This document shows, in pieces, positions 30,996 to 39,327 of a stretch of 41,104 bases of DNA. The position numbers were made by a program, and so were the translations under genes. Every line of letters begins with the position of its first letter. The first letter of the stretch is position 1. The stretch is from an uncultured Sutterella sp. (lineage in GTDB: Bacteria; Pseudomonadota; Gammaproteobacteria; Burkholderiales; Burkholderiaceae_F). The notes under the pieces were generated by a model that was not told where the DNA came from, did not search any database, and saw nothing but the letters and a program-made list of their open reading frames with translations. The DNA lies in contig CASDQM010000053.1 of assembly GCA_949282745.1 (NCBI GenBank), positions 1 to 41,104 on the forward strand, read 5' to 3'.

Positions 30996-31589
30996 TCACT
31001 TCTTCATTTTGTCAAAGAAGGGCGACTTCGCCTTGGCCTTGCCGCTGATCTTGTCAACGGAGATCTCCCAGAGCGCGACGTCGTTGATGCTCCCCTTGAT
31101 GGTGTCAAGTTGCGCCTTCTTCGTCTGCGAGGGGCTGAAGCGCGCCGTATAGGCTTCGAAAATGCGCTGCATTTCCGCGCGGTCCGTGATGAGACGGGCC
31201 TTGCCGGCAACCATGGCGGAGACGTATTTCACCGTGAATTCGTCTTCCTTGATCGGATCCGTGCCGATCCAGACGATCGACACGTTCGGATTCTGCTTGA
31301 GGTTTTCAAACTTGCGGCTCTTGGGATCCTTCGTGCCGTGGAAGTAGATTTTGCCGTCGAGCAGAAGCGGCGTGATCGGGATGGCGTACGGAATGCCGGC
31401 GTTGTCGCAGGTGCCGAGCACGGCGTGCGGCGTGTTCTGGATCACGTACCAGGCTTCTTCCTCGGTGAGAAGGTAGTCGGTGCGGCGAACGGGGCGTTCC
31501 GTGGACTTGGCTTCGGCGGCGTGAACCGTGCCGGTGGTCGCGGCGGCAACGGATGCAAGGCCGGCGGCGAGCATTTGTCTTCTTTGCAT
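30996..31589 (-). CDS. Exported pyridoxamine-phosphate-oxidase-like (split-barrel) flavoprotein
   Basis: A 197-residue protein with a twin-arginine-type signal (MQRRQMLAAGLASVAAATTGTVHA). The mature part is a PNPOx/NimA-like FMN-binding split barrel: MLTEEEAW-type start (LLTEEEAWYVIQNTPHAVLGTCDNAGIPYAIPITPLLLDGKIYFHG) and a core VSIVWIG strand. Members bind FMN or F420 and reduce small molecules such as nitro compounds or menaquinone-type substrates. Export through Tat implies that flavin is loaded in the cytoplasm. AAAGGAG lies before the ATG. It is the second Tat flavoprotein in the window. Confidence 0.83.
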   Translation of the reverse strand: MQRRQMLAAGLASVAAATTGTVHAAEAKSTERPVRRTDYLLTEEEAWYVIQNTPHAVLGTCDNAGIPYAIPITPLLLDGKIYFHGTKDPKSRKFENLKQNPNVSIVWIGTDPIKEDEFTVKYVSAMVAGKARLITDRAEMQRIFEAYTARFSPSQTKKAQLDTIKGSINDVALWEISVDKISGKAKAKSPFFDKMKK

Positions 31590-31760
31590 GATTGTCTCCT
31601 TTGGTCGGTCAGTGAGTGTTGCATGACCGTCGTAAAGTCAACGCCCGAAAGGAAAGAGAAGAAAACAGAGCTTTTCCCGATGCGGAGCGTTCTGGAGCGT
31701 CTGCATCGCATGCGCGCCGCCGACAAAGTCCGATTGGAAGGATTCCGATCCGGGAAACGA

Positions 31761-31786
31761 AAGCCCGGGCTGTGAACCCGGGCCTT
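31761..31786 (-). terminator. Probable terminator of the membrane-protein/ygbA unit
   Basis: AAGCCCGGG (31761-31769) and CCCGGGCCTT (31777-31786) form an 8-9-bp stem. On the minus strand it is followed by TTTCGTTTC, 22-47 nt after the stop codon. Confidence 0.6.
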
Positions 31787-31807
31787 CCGTCTGAATGCCG
31801 AAGGAAA

Positions 31808-32152
31808 TCAGCACTGCTTGGGACAGCGGTAGTAAGCGAGGAGCTTCGGACGGTAGAAGACGAGAGCCGTGAGAAGCGTGAAGAGCGCCACGCCCGCCAT
31901 GATTTCAAGGGCGGGGTGGTAGCTGCGGCCTTCGAGGATGCGGCGGGCGACGAGTTCGTAGGTCGAATACGCCCATTCGCAGGTGTAGCCGAGAAGGCAG
32001 AGCTGCTGCAGACGGTTCATGTAGCGAACCGGCACGAAGGCGAGTACGAGCGCCACGATCGGGAGCACGACGAGCGCGAGCGGCGTGCCGTGAAAGAGAA
32101 GATGCGCCGCAAAAAGAATGTGCGAGAGCGCGGGGAGAAGAAGCCAGAGCAT
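31808..32152 (-). CDS. Small four-helix membrane protein, function unknown
   Basis: A 114-residue hydrophobic protein with about four membrane segments, rich in Leu, Ala and Val. Three Cys residues are visible (QQLCLLGYTCEW and the C-terminal YYRCPKQC adds two more). I do not recognise the family. It lies 46 nt downstream of the YgbA-type gene on the same strand and ends at a terminator, so both are probably one transcript and may share a nitrosative-stress role. That link is by position only. Confidence 0.7.
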   Translation of the reverse strand: MLWLLLPALSHILFAAHLLFHGTPLALVVLPIVALVLAFVPVRYMNRLQQLCLLGYTCEWAYSTYELVARRILEGRSYHPALEIMAGVALFTLLTALVFYRPKLLAYYRCPKQC

Positions 32153-32198
32153 GTGGGGTCTCGATAATCGGGGGCGCTTCGTGCGCCCCTCTTGTTGA

Positions 32199-32624
32199 TT
32201 AGGAACGGTTGCGGGGTTTTTCCGGCGCTTCCTTCGTGAACTGGTACCACATGTGCTTCAAAGTGAGCACGGGGTGGGAGAAGAGTAGACGCGGACCCGC
32301 CCAGCGCATGATGTCGCGGGCGCGGGCCTTCTCGGAAGGCTTGTAGCAGTGAATCTTGCAGCGCGCGCAGGCGGGTTTGTCCGCCCCGTAGGGGCAGCAG
32401 GCCAAGCGCTTCAGGGCGTAGGCGAGAAAGTCGCGGCAGTTGTCGCAGAGCTCTCCCTTTTTCGTGCCGTGATGCGCGTGACAGAAACTCGCCACCATCG
32501 CTTCGAGCGTTCGCTTCTCTTCATTGAGCCTCGGAATGGTTTCGAGGCGGGCCATGCGGTCGACGCGTTCGCGCTGCGGCCTCTGCGGCGCGGTCGTCGT
32601 CTGTTCTTCGGAAGGGTTTGTCAT
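32199..32624 (-). CDS. ygbA: YgbA-type (nitrous oxide-stimulated promoter) family protein
   Basis: A 141-residue cytoplasmic protein of the YgbA_NO family. Members such as E. coli YgbA are induced by nitric oxide through NsrR and help recovery from nitrosative stress. The Cys pattern is typical: FCHAHHGTKKGELCDNC, LACCPYGADKPACARCKIHCYKP, enough to bind a metal or Fe-S cluster. The conserved end MWYQFTKEAPEKPRN is present. AAGGAAA precedes the ATG at 32624. A TATACT -10-like box lies upstream on the minus strand (complement of 32671-32676). No clear NsrR site was seen. Confidence 0.82.
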   Translation of the reverse strand: MTNPSEEQTTTAPQRPQRERVDRMARLETIPRLNEEKRTLEAMVASFCHAHHGTKKGELCDNCRDFLAYALKRLACCPYGADKPACARCKIHCYKPSEKARARDIMRWAGPRLLFSHPVLTLKHMWYQFTKEAPEKPRNRS

Positions 32625-32692
32625 GCCGTTTCCTTTTCGTGTTGTTGGCAAGGTCTCAAAGAGGACAAACAGTATAGCGTGACAAAGCGAAA

Positions 32693-32735
32693 GAGTCGCT
32701 CCTTCCGAAAGAGGATCTCTCGAAAAAAGCGACTC
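32693..32735. other. 8-bp inverted repeat in the ygbA/copA gap
   Basis: GAGTCGCT (32693-32700) and AGCGACTC (32728-32735) are exact reverse complements with a 27-nt loop that itself may fold. It may help end copA transcription on the minus strand or act in the ygbA leader. No adjacent T-tract is correctly placed. Confidence 0.35.
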
Positions 32736-32778
32736 CTTTCGCGCTCAAGTTCGAATCAGAATTTCGCCCGGCGAAATC

Positions 32779-32988
32779 TTATTCAATGCCTGTGACCGTA
32801 AAGCCTTCTTCGGTGATGGCCTTGCGGATCGCTTCGTCGTCGACGGGAAGGGGCGACACCACGACGGCGCGCTTTTCTTCAAGGCTCACGCGGACGTCGG
32901 CGACGCCGGGAACGGCGCGCAGAACCTTGTCGACGGCGCGGACGCAGTGCTGGCAGGACATGCCTTCAATGTGAACGATTTTTTCCAT
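32779..32988 (-). CDS. Possible internally initiated CopZ-like copper chaperone (in frame with copA)
   Basis: The last 69 codons of copA form a complete HMA domain beginning MEKIVHIEGMSCQHC, the size of free CopZ. Directly upstream is a perfect GGAGG (complement of 32997-33001) 8 nt from this internal ATG. This looks like a genuine start signal, so a free chaperone could be made as well as the long pump. An ancestral copA-copZ pair fused by stop-codon loss is one explanation. Not proven; it may be only a domain of the pump. Confidence 0.5.
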   Translation of the reverse strand: MEKIVHIEGMSCQHCVRAVDKVLRAVPGVADVRVSLEEKRAVVVSPLPVDDEAIRKAITEEGFTVTGIE

Positions 32989-35403
32989 GACGGAATCCTC
33001 CGAAAGAGTGGTTTGAGAAGAAACGGGAAGAGAGAGCGTGCGGACTTCGGCCGAGGCGCGGTTTTCATCCGACGCGCTTTCCGTGAATTTGACGGGCGGG
33101 CGCCAGCGGGTGAGACGCAGGGCGTTCGTGACGACGCTCACCGACGAGAGGCTCATCGCAAGGGCCGCCAACATCGGGCTCATGCGAAGGCCTTGGGACG
33201 TGAAGAGCCCCGCCGCGATCGGAATCATGACGGTGTTGTAGCCGAGCGCCCAGAAAAGGTTTTCATAGATGTTGCGAAGGACCGCGCGCGAGAGGAAGAG
33301 CGCGTCCGCGATCTGCGAGAGGCGGCTCTTCGACAAGACCACGTCGGCCGAGGAGAGCGCGGCTTCGGTGCCCGAGCCGATCGCGATCCCGACCGTCGCG
33401 CTCGCAAGCGCGGGCGCGTCGTTGATGCCGTCCCCGGCCATGAGAACGGGGTGCGGGGAGACGGCCGTCGCTTCGCGCACGAAGCGCGCCTTGTCGGCGG
33501 GAAGAAGTTCGGCGCGGATGTCGTCCTTCTCGAACCCTGCGGCGCGGCCGACGGCTTCGGCGGCGGCCCGGCCGTCGCCCGTCAACATCGTGACGCGAAC
33601 GCCTTCCTTGCGTAGCGCCGCGAGCGCTTCACGCGAATCGTCGCGGACGCGGTCGGAGAGACCCGCAAGGGCCGCGGGTTCCCAATGAAGACCGCGGGCG
33701 ACGAGCGTCACGAGAACCGTGAGGCCTTCCTTTTCCATCTCGTTCCAGGCGGCTTGCCAGGATTCGGGAAGTTCCACGTCGCTTTCGGCGAGCGTGCGGC
33801 GGTTGCCGACGCGAAGGCGCAGATCGCCCAGGCGGCCCGTGAGGCCCACGCCCGCCACCTGTTCGAATTCGTCGACCTCGACGGGACTCGATTCGTCCCA
33901 GTGTCCGAGGTCGGCGAGACTTTCCGTGACGGCGCGCGCGAGCGGGTGTTCGGACTTCGATTCGACGGCGGCAAGGGCCGAGAGAACGGTCGGGGTGTCC
34001 GAGCGGTCCGAGAGGATCCAACGCGCCACCTGCGGACGGCCTTCGGTGATCGTACCCGTCTTATCCAAAAAGAGGGTCTTCGCGCGCCCGAGGTTTTCAA
34101 GCGATTCGGCGTTCTTCCAGAGAATCCCGAGCGAAGCGCCGCGGCCCGTACCCGCCATGACGGCGGTCGGGGTGGCAAGACCCAGCGCGCAGGGGCAGGA
34201 GATGACGAGGACCGAAATCGCGTAGGTGAGCGCGTCTTCCAGGGGCGAGCCCGAGGCGTACCAGGCGATGAAGGTGACGAGCGCAATCGCGAGGACGATC
34301 GGCACGAACCAGAGCGCGATCGTGTCGGCCTTGCGGGCGATCGGAGCCTTCGTCGCGACGGCGTCCTCGACGAGCGAGATGATCTGCCCGAGCGCCGTGT
34401 CGGCGCCGGTGTGCGTCACGCTGAAGGTGATGTGGCCCGAAACGAGGAGCGTGCCCGCGTTGACGCGGTCGTTCTTCGTCTTGTCGACGGGAAGCGATTC
34501 GCCCGTCATGCCGGATTCGTCGACGCTTCCCGAACCCAGGACGACGATGCCGTCCGCAGGGATTCGTTCGCCCGTGCGTACGACCACGTCGTCGCCAACG
34601 CGCAGAGCGTCGACGGGGACTTCGACCTCGATCCCGCCTTCGCGGCGCATGGCGCGCGGGGGCGTGAGGTCGAGGAGTGCTTCGACCGCCGAGGTGGTGC
34701 CCGCCTTCGCGCGGCTCTCAAGCGTCTTTCCGAGCGACGCGAGCGTGAGGATCACGGCCGCCGACTCGAAGTAAAGATGATGAAGACCGTGGGCTGCCTG
34801 CGAAGGATCGTTCGCCATCGAAAAGAGCATGGCGAGACTGTAGACGAGCGCCGCGCCGCTCCCCGTCGCAAGGAGTGTTTCCATGCCAGGGTTGCGGTGA
34901 AAGAGCGTGACGAAGCCCTTCTTGAAGGTTTCGGTATGAAGAAAGACGACGGGAAGCGTCAGAAGAAGCTGCAAAAGCGCCGTGACGAGCGCCGCTTCGT
35001 CGGTGCCGAGCCCGAAGGGGAGGCTCAGCCCCATCATCGGGCCCATGCTGAGGATGAGAAGCGGCAGCGCAAAGACGAGCGAGCGCAGGAAGCGGTTGCG
35101 GTAGTTCGCGTAGGCTTCGAGCGCGAGCGCCTTCGGACGCACGTTCGCTTCGGGGGCCTTTCCCGAAGCGGAGCGCCCCGGGGCGCTTTTGACGCGCGCG
35201 CCGTAACCCGCCTCGCCGATCGCCTTGACGAGGCACTCGGTCGCTTCGCCCGCCTTCCCGTCGGGCACCTCGACCTTGAGCTCTTCGGTGAGCAGATTGA
35301 CGACCGCGCCTTCGCAGCCGGGCACCTTGTGGGCGGCCCGTTCGACCCGTCCCACGCAGGCGGCGCAGGTCATGCCCGTGACGTTGAGTGTGATCTTTTC
35401 CAT
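32779..35403 (-). CDS. copA: Copper-exporting P1B-type ATPase with N- and C-terminal metal-binding domains
   Basis: An 874-residue copper pump. It has an N-terminal HMA domain (GMTCAACVGRVERA), eight membrane segments and the A-domain TGES. The membrane metal site is SCPCALGLATPTAVMAG and the phosphorylation motif LFLDKTGTITEG. The nucleotide domain has SEHPLARAV, and the hinge motif is MAGDGINDAPALA. Unusually, after the last helices and a Ser/Thr-rich linker there is a second HMA domain at the C-terminus (IEGMSCQHCVRAVDKVL). The start at 35403 has AGGA 6-7 nt upstream. It is divergent from an HxlR-type regulator gene. Confidence 0.95.
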   Translation of the reverse strand: MEKITLNVTGMTCAACVGRVERAAHKVPGCEGAVVNLLTEELKVEVPDGKAGEATECLVKAIGEAGYGARVKSAPGRSASGKAPEANVRPKALALEAYANYRNRFLRSLVFALPLLILSMGPMMGLSLPFGLGTDEAALVTALLQLLLTLPVVFLHTETFKKGFVTLFHRNPGMETLLATGSGAALVYSLAMLFSMANDPSQAAHGLHHLYFESAAVILTLASLGKTLESRAKAGTTSAVEALLDLTPPRAMRREGGIEVEVPVDALRVGDDVVVRTGERIPADGIVVLGSGSVDESGMTGESLPVDKTKNDRVNAGTLLVSGHITFSVTHTGADTALGQIISLVEDAVATKAPIARKADTIALWFVPIVLAIALVTFIAWYASGSPLEDALTYAISVLVISCPCALGLATPTAVMAGTGRGASLGILWKNAESLENLGRAKTLFLDKTGTITEGRPQVARWILSDRSDTPTVLSALAAVESKSEHPLARAVTESLADLGHWDESSPVEVDEFEQVAGVGLTGRLGDLRLRVGNRRTLAESDVELPESWQAAWNEMEKEGLTVLVTLVARGLHWEPAALAGLSDRVRDDSREALAALRKEGVRVTMLTGDGRAAAEAVGRAAGFEKDDIRAELLPADKARFVREATAVSPHPVLMAGDGINDAPALASATVGIAIGSGTEAALSSADVVLSKSRLSQIADALFLSRAVLRNIYENLFWALGYNTVMIPIAAGLFTSQGLRMSPMLAALAMSLSSVSVVTNALRLTRWRPPVKFTESASDENRASAEVRTLSLPVSSQTTLSEDSVMEKIVHIEGMSCQHCVRAVDKVLRAVPGVADVRVSLEEKRAVVVSPLPVDDEAIRKAITEEGFTVTGIE

Positions 35404-35489
35404 AAGCATTCCTGAAGAACGCTTCCGAGAGAAGCCGTTCTCGACGGGATCCGGAGCGGCGGGATTTTATTTCCCCTCGGGATCCAAAT

Positions 35490-35532
35490 TGTCTATACTT
35501 GGGCATTATAGACATTGATTTCGTTTTCGCAA
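35490..35532. promoter_or_regulatory. copA promoter overlapped by a perfect dyad
   Basis: TGTCTATA (35490-35497), 9-nt spacer, TATAGACA (35507-35514) is a perfect 8-bp dyad. On the minus strand TTGCGA (35532-35527), 16-nt spacer, TATAAT (35510-35505) is a near-consensus copA promoter whose -10 box lies inside the dyad. On the plus strand TATACT (35494-35499) may serve the regulator gene. A repressor bound here would block both. Confidence 0.7.
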
Positions 35533-35654
35533 CTACCGCCTTTTACGAAAATAACTTCCAAAAAGGAAAGTATTGGACGGAGAAAGACCTTCGTTCATTC
35601 GTCCCTTTTTGAAAGAGTTGTGAAAGGACGTGAACGGGTTGCGATGGGGGACCC

Positions 35655-36095
35655 ATGCAAAGAACGTTGAAGAGAGAAGCCGATGCGGCGACCAAGTGTC
35701 CGGTGGAAGTGACCCTGGGACTTGTGGGCGGCAAATGGAAGAGCCTGGTGATCTGGCACCTCTGCGGCCGGACGCTCCGTTTTTCGGAGTTGAGCCGCGC
35801 CATGCCGGGCGTCACGGCGAAGATGCTCACGATGCAGCTGCGCGAGCTGGAGACGAGTGGTCTCGTGAAGCGCACGATTTATGCGGAAGTGCCCCCGCGC
35901 GTCGAATATTCCCTTACGCCTACGGGACAGTCGCTTCGTCCCATTCTCGAGGCGATGTACGCCTGGGGGGCCGTCTACATGGCCAAGCGCGGCGAAGAAC
36001 CCACCTGCGGGATGGATCCCCCGAAGGACGGCGCCGTGGAGCGGCTCATCGAACAGCTGAGGGCCGCGCAGTTTCAGGGCTGCTGCGGCGAATGA
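35655..36095 (+). CDS. HxlR-family transcriptional regulator
   Basis: A 146-residue MarR-like winged-helix protein of the HxlR type. The conserved N-terminal Cys is in KCPVEVTLGLVGGKWKSLVIWHL. The recognition helix is LRFSELSRAMPGVTAKMLTMQLRELETSGLV, and the wing includes PPRVEYSLTPTGQSL. HxlR proteins often respond to electrophiles or disulfide stress through the N-terminal Cys. Extra Cys residues here (HLCG, PTCGMDP and the C-terminal CC) could bind copper. Its divergent position to copA and the shared dyad make it the likely copA regulator. Confidence 0.88.
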   Translation: MQRTLKREADAATKCPVEVTLGLVGGKWKSLVIWHLCGRTLRFSELSRAMPGVTAKMLTMQLRELETSGLVKRTIYAEVPPRVEYSLTPTGQSLRPILEAMYAWGAVYMAKRGEEPTCGMDPPKDGAVERLIEQLRAAQFQGCCGE

Positions 36096-36101
36096 GGCCG
36101 G

Positions 36102-37580
36102 TCAGAAGAGGGGCGAGGCAAGATAGCTGAACCCCTCGCGCAGGCGGGCGAGGAGCCCGCGTTTTTTCCAGAGGGCGGGGTCGAGCCGGAAGGAGCCCGC
36201 GAAGTACCCGGCAAAGAGGCCGTTCAGTTCCGCGGTGAAGGCTCGGTTGACGATCAGCATCGAATGCTCGAAATTGAGGTGCAGACTCCTCGTGTCGATG
36301 TTGACGGTCCCGAAGACGGACACTTCGTCGTCGACCGTGATCGCCTTCGTGTGCAGCATCCCGTCTTCGTAGAAGTAGATTTCAATTCCCGCGTCGAGGA
36401 GTTCCTCGAAGAAGCGCCGTGCGCCCCAGGTGACGATGCGGCTGTCGCAAAGGCGCGGAACGATGATGCGCACCCGCACGTTCGTGCTCGCGGCGTTGAG
36501 AAGCGCCGAGACGATCGTCTCGGTCGGAACGAAGTAGGGCGTGACGATGGTGAGCGAGCGCCGCGCGCTCGAAATCACGCGGAGAATCAGATGCACGCTC
36601 GCGTCTTCGTTGCCGTAGGGCCCCGAATGCACGCACACGAGCGGCACGTCTCCGGGCTGCTCGTGGCGTCCGTTCGTGAAGAGCTCCATGTAGGCGTTGA
36701 CGTCGCGGTTTTCGTCGCAGTTGGAAAGCAGCCCGCAGTCGCCTTCCCAGAGCGCCGAGAGAACGACCGTCCCCGGGCCTTCGATGCGGATCATCGCGTC
36801 GATCCAGCGCTCCTGCGGGGCCGCGCCCGAAGCGGCGGACTTCGGGGCGATCATGTTGAGGCTTCCCGTATAGGCGACCGATTCGTCGATGATGACGAGC
36901 TTTCTGTGGTAGCGAAGATCAATGCGGTCGGACATCCGGAAGTTTCCGAAGCGGATCGGAAGCACCCGCCAGATCTTCACGCCCGCGCGCTCGAGCGCTT
37001 CCTTTCGGGGACTGCGAAGAAAAGAGGCGGACCCGAAGTCGTCGCAGAGAATCCGCACCGACACGCCCCGGCGGGCGGCGTCGGCGAGCGCCTCTTCGAT
37101 GTCGTTGACGATCGCGCCCGACTCCCAGATGTAGTAGGCGAGTTCGATCTGGCGCTCGGCCTTGCGGATGTCCTCGAGAATCCGCTCGAAGGCCTCCTGC
37201 GAGGTGGGAAGAAGCGTCACGCGGTTTCCGACCGTGAGCGGCAGGCGCGCGAGGTTCGTCGAGAGCCGCAGCAGGGGCTCGTATTCGTTCAGGGGAAGCG
37301 GAAGCGGCCCGTAGGGGAGAAGACGGTCCTTCGCCCAGGGGTAGTAGTGTTCGAGAAGCCGCTTTACGCGCAGGAGCCGAAAGCGCGCGAGCGGACGCTC
37401 GCCGATGAAGAGATAGAGAAGAAACCCCGCGACGGGAAGCGCCGCGGTGATGAGGAGCCACGCAAAGGAGGATCCCGGCGGATGGCGCGTGAGCATCACG
37501 CGCAACCCCACGATGAGGACCATCAAGAACTGGGCGAGCATGAAGAGGTTCGCCCAAAGGTTCCATTCCGCCGTCTGCAT
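36102..37580 (-). CDS. cls: Cardiolipin synthase (phospholipase D superfamily)
   Basis: A 492-residue membrane enzyme that makes cardiolipin from phosphatidylglycerol. Two N-terminal membrane helices (MLAQFLMVLIVGLRV and WLLITAALPVAGFLLYLFIGE) precede two PLD motifs: YHRKLVIIDESVAYTGSLNM in the first half and HTKAITVDDEVSVFGTVNID in the second, both HxKx4D. Length and layout fit ClsA. The 3' end is only 6 nt from the convergent HxlR gene, with no terminator between. The gene lies downstream of ppsR, separated by its terminator. Confidence 0.92.
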   Translation of the reverse strand: MQTAEWNLWANLFMLAQFLMVLIVGLRVMLTRHPPGSSFAWLLITAALPVAGFLLYLFIGERPLARFRLLRVKRLLEHYYPWAKDRLLPYGPLPLPLNEYEPLLRLSTNLARLPLTVGNRVTLLPTSQEAFERILEDIRKAERQIELAYYIWESGAIVNDIEEALADAARRGVSVRILCDDFGSASFLRSPRKEALERAGVKIWRVLPIRFGNFRMSDRIDLRYHRKLVIIDESVAYTGSLNMIAPKSAASGAAPQERWIDAMIRIEGPGTVVLSALWEGDCGLLSNCDENRDVNAYMELFTNGRHEQPGDVPLVCVHSGPYGNEDASVHLILRVISSARRSLTIVTPYFVPTETIVSALLNAASTNVRVRIIVPRLCDSRIVTWGARRFFEELLDAGIEIYFYEDGMLHTKAITVDDEVSVFGTVNIDTRSLHLNFEHSMLIVNRAFTAELNGLFAGYFAGSFRLDPALWKKRGLLARLREGFSYLASPLF

Positions 37581-37604
37581 GACCCGATAGAAAGAGTGAA
37601 AGGG

Positions 37605-37637
37605 AAAAAAGGGCGCCGTTCCGTCGGAAGGGCGCCC
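37605..37637 (-). terminator. Terminator of ppsR
   Basis: GGGCGCC (37611-37617) and GGCGCCC (37631-37637) form a 7-bp stem. On the minus strand it is followed by TTTTTTCCC, just upstream of the cls start. Confidence 0.85.
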
Positions 37638-37661
37638 CGTCTGTGAAATGTTGAGCGCCGA

Positions 37662-38516
37662 TCAGGCCTTGCGCTTGTCAAGCCCGAGGTCGCTCATGAT
37701 CGTCGCGGAGATTTCCTCGATCGACTTCGTCGTCGAGTTGAGCCAGCGGATCCCTTCGCGGCGCATGAGGTTTTCCGCGTCGAAGATTTCCTGGCGGCAG
37801 TTTTCGATCGAAGCGTAGTGACTGCCCGGACGGCGTTCGTTGCGGATTTCGCTCAGGCGTTCCGGACGGATCGAAAGACCGAAGAGCTTGTGGCGAAGCG
37901 GCAGGAGCGCATCGGGAAGCGAGCCGCGCTCGAAGTCTTCCGGAATGAGCGGATAGTTCGCGACCTTGATGCCGTACTGCATGGCGAGGAAAAGCGAGGT
38001 CGGGGTCTTGCCCGAGCGCGAAACGCCCACGAGGATCACGTCCGCCTCGTCGAGTCCGCGGTTCGTCTGGCCGTCGTCGTGCTGCAGCGTGTAGTCGATG
38101 GCGGCGATGCGCTTGTTGTAGCGTTCGTCGTCGCGGATGCGGTGGCTCTGGCCGACCGAGTGGGCGCACTTCATGCCGAGCTCGGTCTCGAGCGGTCCCA
38201 CGAACTTGCGGAAGAGGTCGATGATGTGCCCCTGCACGTGTTCGTTGAACGTGCGCATGATGTCGGGTTCGACGAAGGTCGTGAAGATGATCGGACGCGT
38301 GCCCGATTCCTCGCCGATTCGGTTGATGGTCTGCGCCGCTTCCCGGGCCTTCTCGACGGTGTTCACAAACGGCATGCGCGTCTGCTGATAGTTGAGGTCG
38401 GGGAACTGCGTCGTGATGGCGTGCGCGAGCGTTTCGGCGGTGATGGCCGTGCCGTCGCTGACGATGAAGACCTGGCGGATCGGAAATTCGGTTTGTTCTT
38501 CAACGAGTTCGGTCAT
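37662..38516 (-). CDS. ppsR: PEP synthase regulatory protein (bifunctional kinase/pyrophosphorylase)
   Basis: A 284-residue DUF299-type protein that phosphorylates and dephosphorylates phosphoenolpyruvate synthase. The N-terminus QVFIVSDGTAITAETLAHAI and the P-loop LVGVSRSGKTPTSLFLAMQYGIKVANYPL (with GxSRxGKT) are diagnostic. The C-terminus has the conserved WLNSTTKSIEEISATI. The target gene ppsA, often adjacent in proteobacteria, is not in this window. TACAAT on the minus strand (complement of 38551-38556) is a likely -10 box. It is divergent from a flavin reductase gene. Confidence 0.95.
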   Translation of the reverse strand: MTELVEEQTEFPIRQVFIVSDGTAITAETLAHAITTQFPDLNYQQTRMPFVNTVEKAREAAQTINRIGEESGTRPIIFTTFVEPDIMRTFNEHVQGHIIDLFRKFVGPLETELGMKCAHSVGQSHRIRDDERYNKRIAAIDYTLQHDDGQTNRGLDEADVILVGVSRSGKTPTSLFLAMQYGIKVANYPLIPEDFERGSLPDALLPLRHKLFGLSIRPERLSEIRNERRPGSHYASIENCRQEIFDAENLMRREGIRWLNSTTKSIEEISATIMSDLGLDKRKA

Positions 38517-38667
38517 GATGAGATGAAATCAACGCGGGAAGGAATAGAGCATTGTACTCGAGTCGCGCGCTTCGGGCGTAAAGAAAAGAAGGACGGCGGC
38601 CCCAAAGAACGGAAGAATCGGGCAATGGCGGGCGATTTTGGCGCACAAAAGCGGGCTTTCCCGCGGC

Positions 38668-38707
38668 TACAATCATTCTGCCCGGTCGGGAGGGCCTTCT
38701 TCCCGAC
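38668..38707 (+). promoter_or_regulatory. -10 box and leader hairpin of the flavin reductase gene
   Basis: TACAAT at 38668-38673 is a plausible -10 box. In the leader, GTCGGGA (38685-38691) pairs with TCCCGAC (38701-38707), ending 10 nt before AAGGAG. Perfect 7-bp stem without T-tract. Confidence 0.5.
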
Positions 38708-38729
38708 GAATAGGAATAAGGAGTCAAAC

Positions 38730-39299
38730 ATGGTGGAACTCAAACCCGTGGCCCTCGAGAAGGCCTACCGCATGTTCAACGTCGGCGGGACGGCCCTCGT
38801 TTCGGCCGCCCACGAAGGAAAGACCGACGTGATGCCCGCGACCTGGGTGTGCCCGTTGAACAGCGATCCCTCGCGCGTCACGGCCTGCATCGACAGCACG
38901 CACTTCACGCGCCCCCTCGTTGAAAAGAGCGGGTATTTCGCGCTCGCCCTGCCGACGAAGGCGATCGCCCGCGAAACGCTCTACCTGGGGTCGGTGAGCA
39001 AGAACGACGAACCCGACAAGCTCGAAAAGAGCGGGGCGAAGTTCTTCACGATGGACGGCTGGGACATTCCGTTCGTGGAAGGCTGCGCCGGCTACGTCAT
39101 CTACAAGGTGATTCCGGAAGCCCACATCGAAAAGGCCTACGACCTCTTCATCGGCGAAGCCGTCGCCGCCTGGGCCGATCCCCGCGTCTTCGAGGACGGC
39201 CACTGGAAGTTCGAAACGGCGCCGGACGATCTGCGTACGCTCCACTACGTCGCGGGCGGCCGCTTCTATCTGATCGGCGACGCCATCGACGTCGAATAA
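38730..39299 (+). CDS. Flavin reductase / flavoredoxin-like FMN-binding protein
   Basis: A 189-residue cytoplasmic protein of the flavin reductase-like split-barrel family. Motifs are NVGGTALVSAAHEGKTDVMPATWVCPLNSDPSRVTACIDSTHFT at the flavin site and SGYFALALPT, with a C-terminal HYVAGGRFYLIGDAI. Flavoredoxin-type members bind FMN and pass electrons from NAD(P)H or between redox partners. AAGGAG lies 6 nt before the ATG. It is monocistronic with its own promoter and terminator. The partner protein is unknown. Confidence 0.87.
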   Translation: MVELKPVALEKAYRMFNVGGTALVSAAHEGKTDVMPATWVCPLNSDPSRVTACIDSTHFTRPLVEKSGYFALALPTKAIARETLYLGSVSKNDEPDKLEKSGAKFFTMDGWDIPFVEGCAGYVIYKVIPEAHIEKAYDLFIGEAVAAWADPRVFEDGHWKFETAPDDLRTLHYVAGGRFYLIGDAIDVE

Positions 39300-39327
39300 G
39301 TCCGGAAGTTTTTCTTCTCGGATTTGG

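Noticed and set aside
33685-35415. Long plus-strand open frame opposite copA.
   Set aside because: Antisense shadow of a clear P-type ATPase; composition dominated by Arg, Glu and Asp with no motif.
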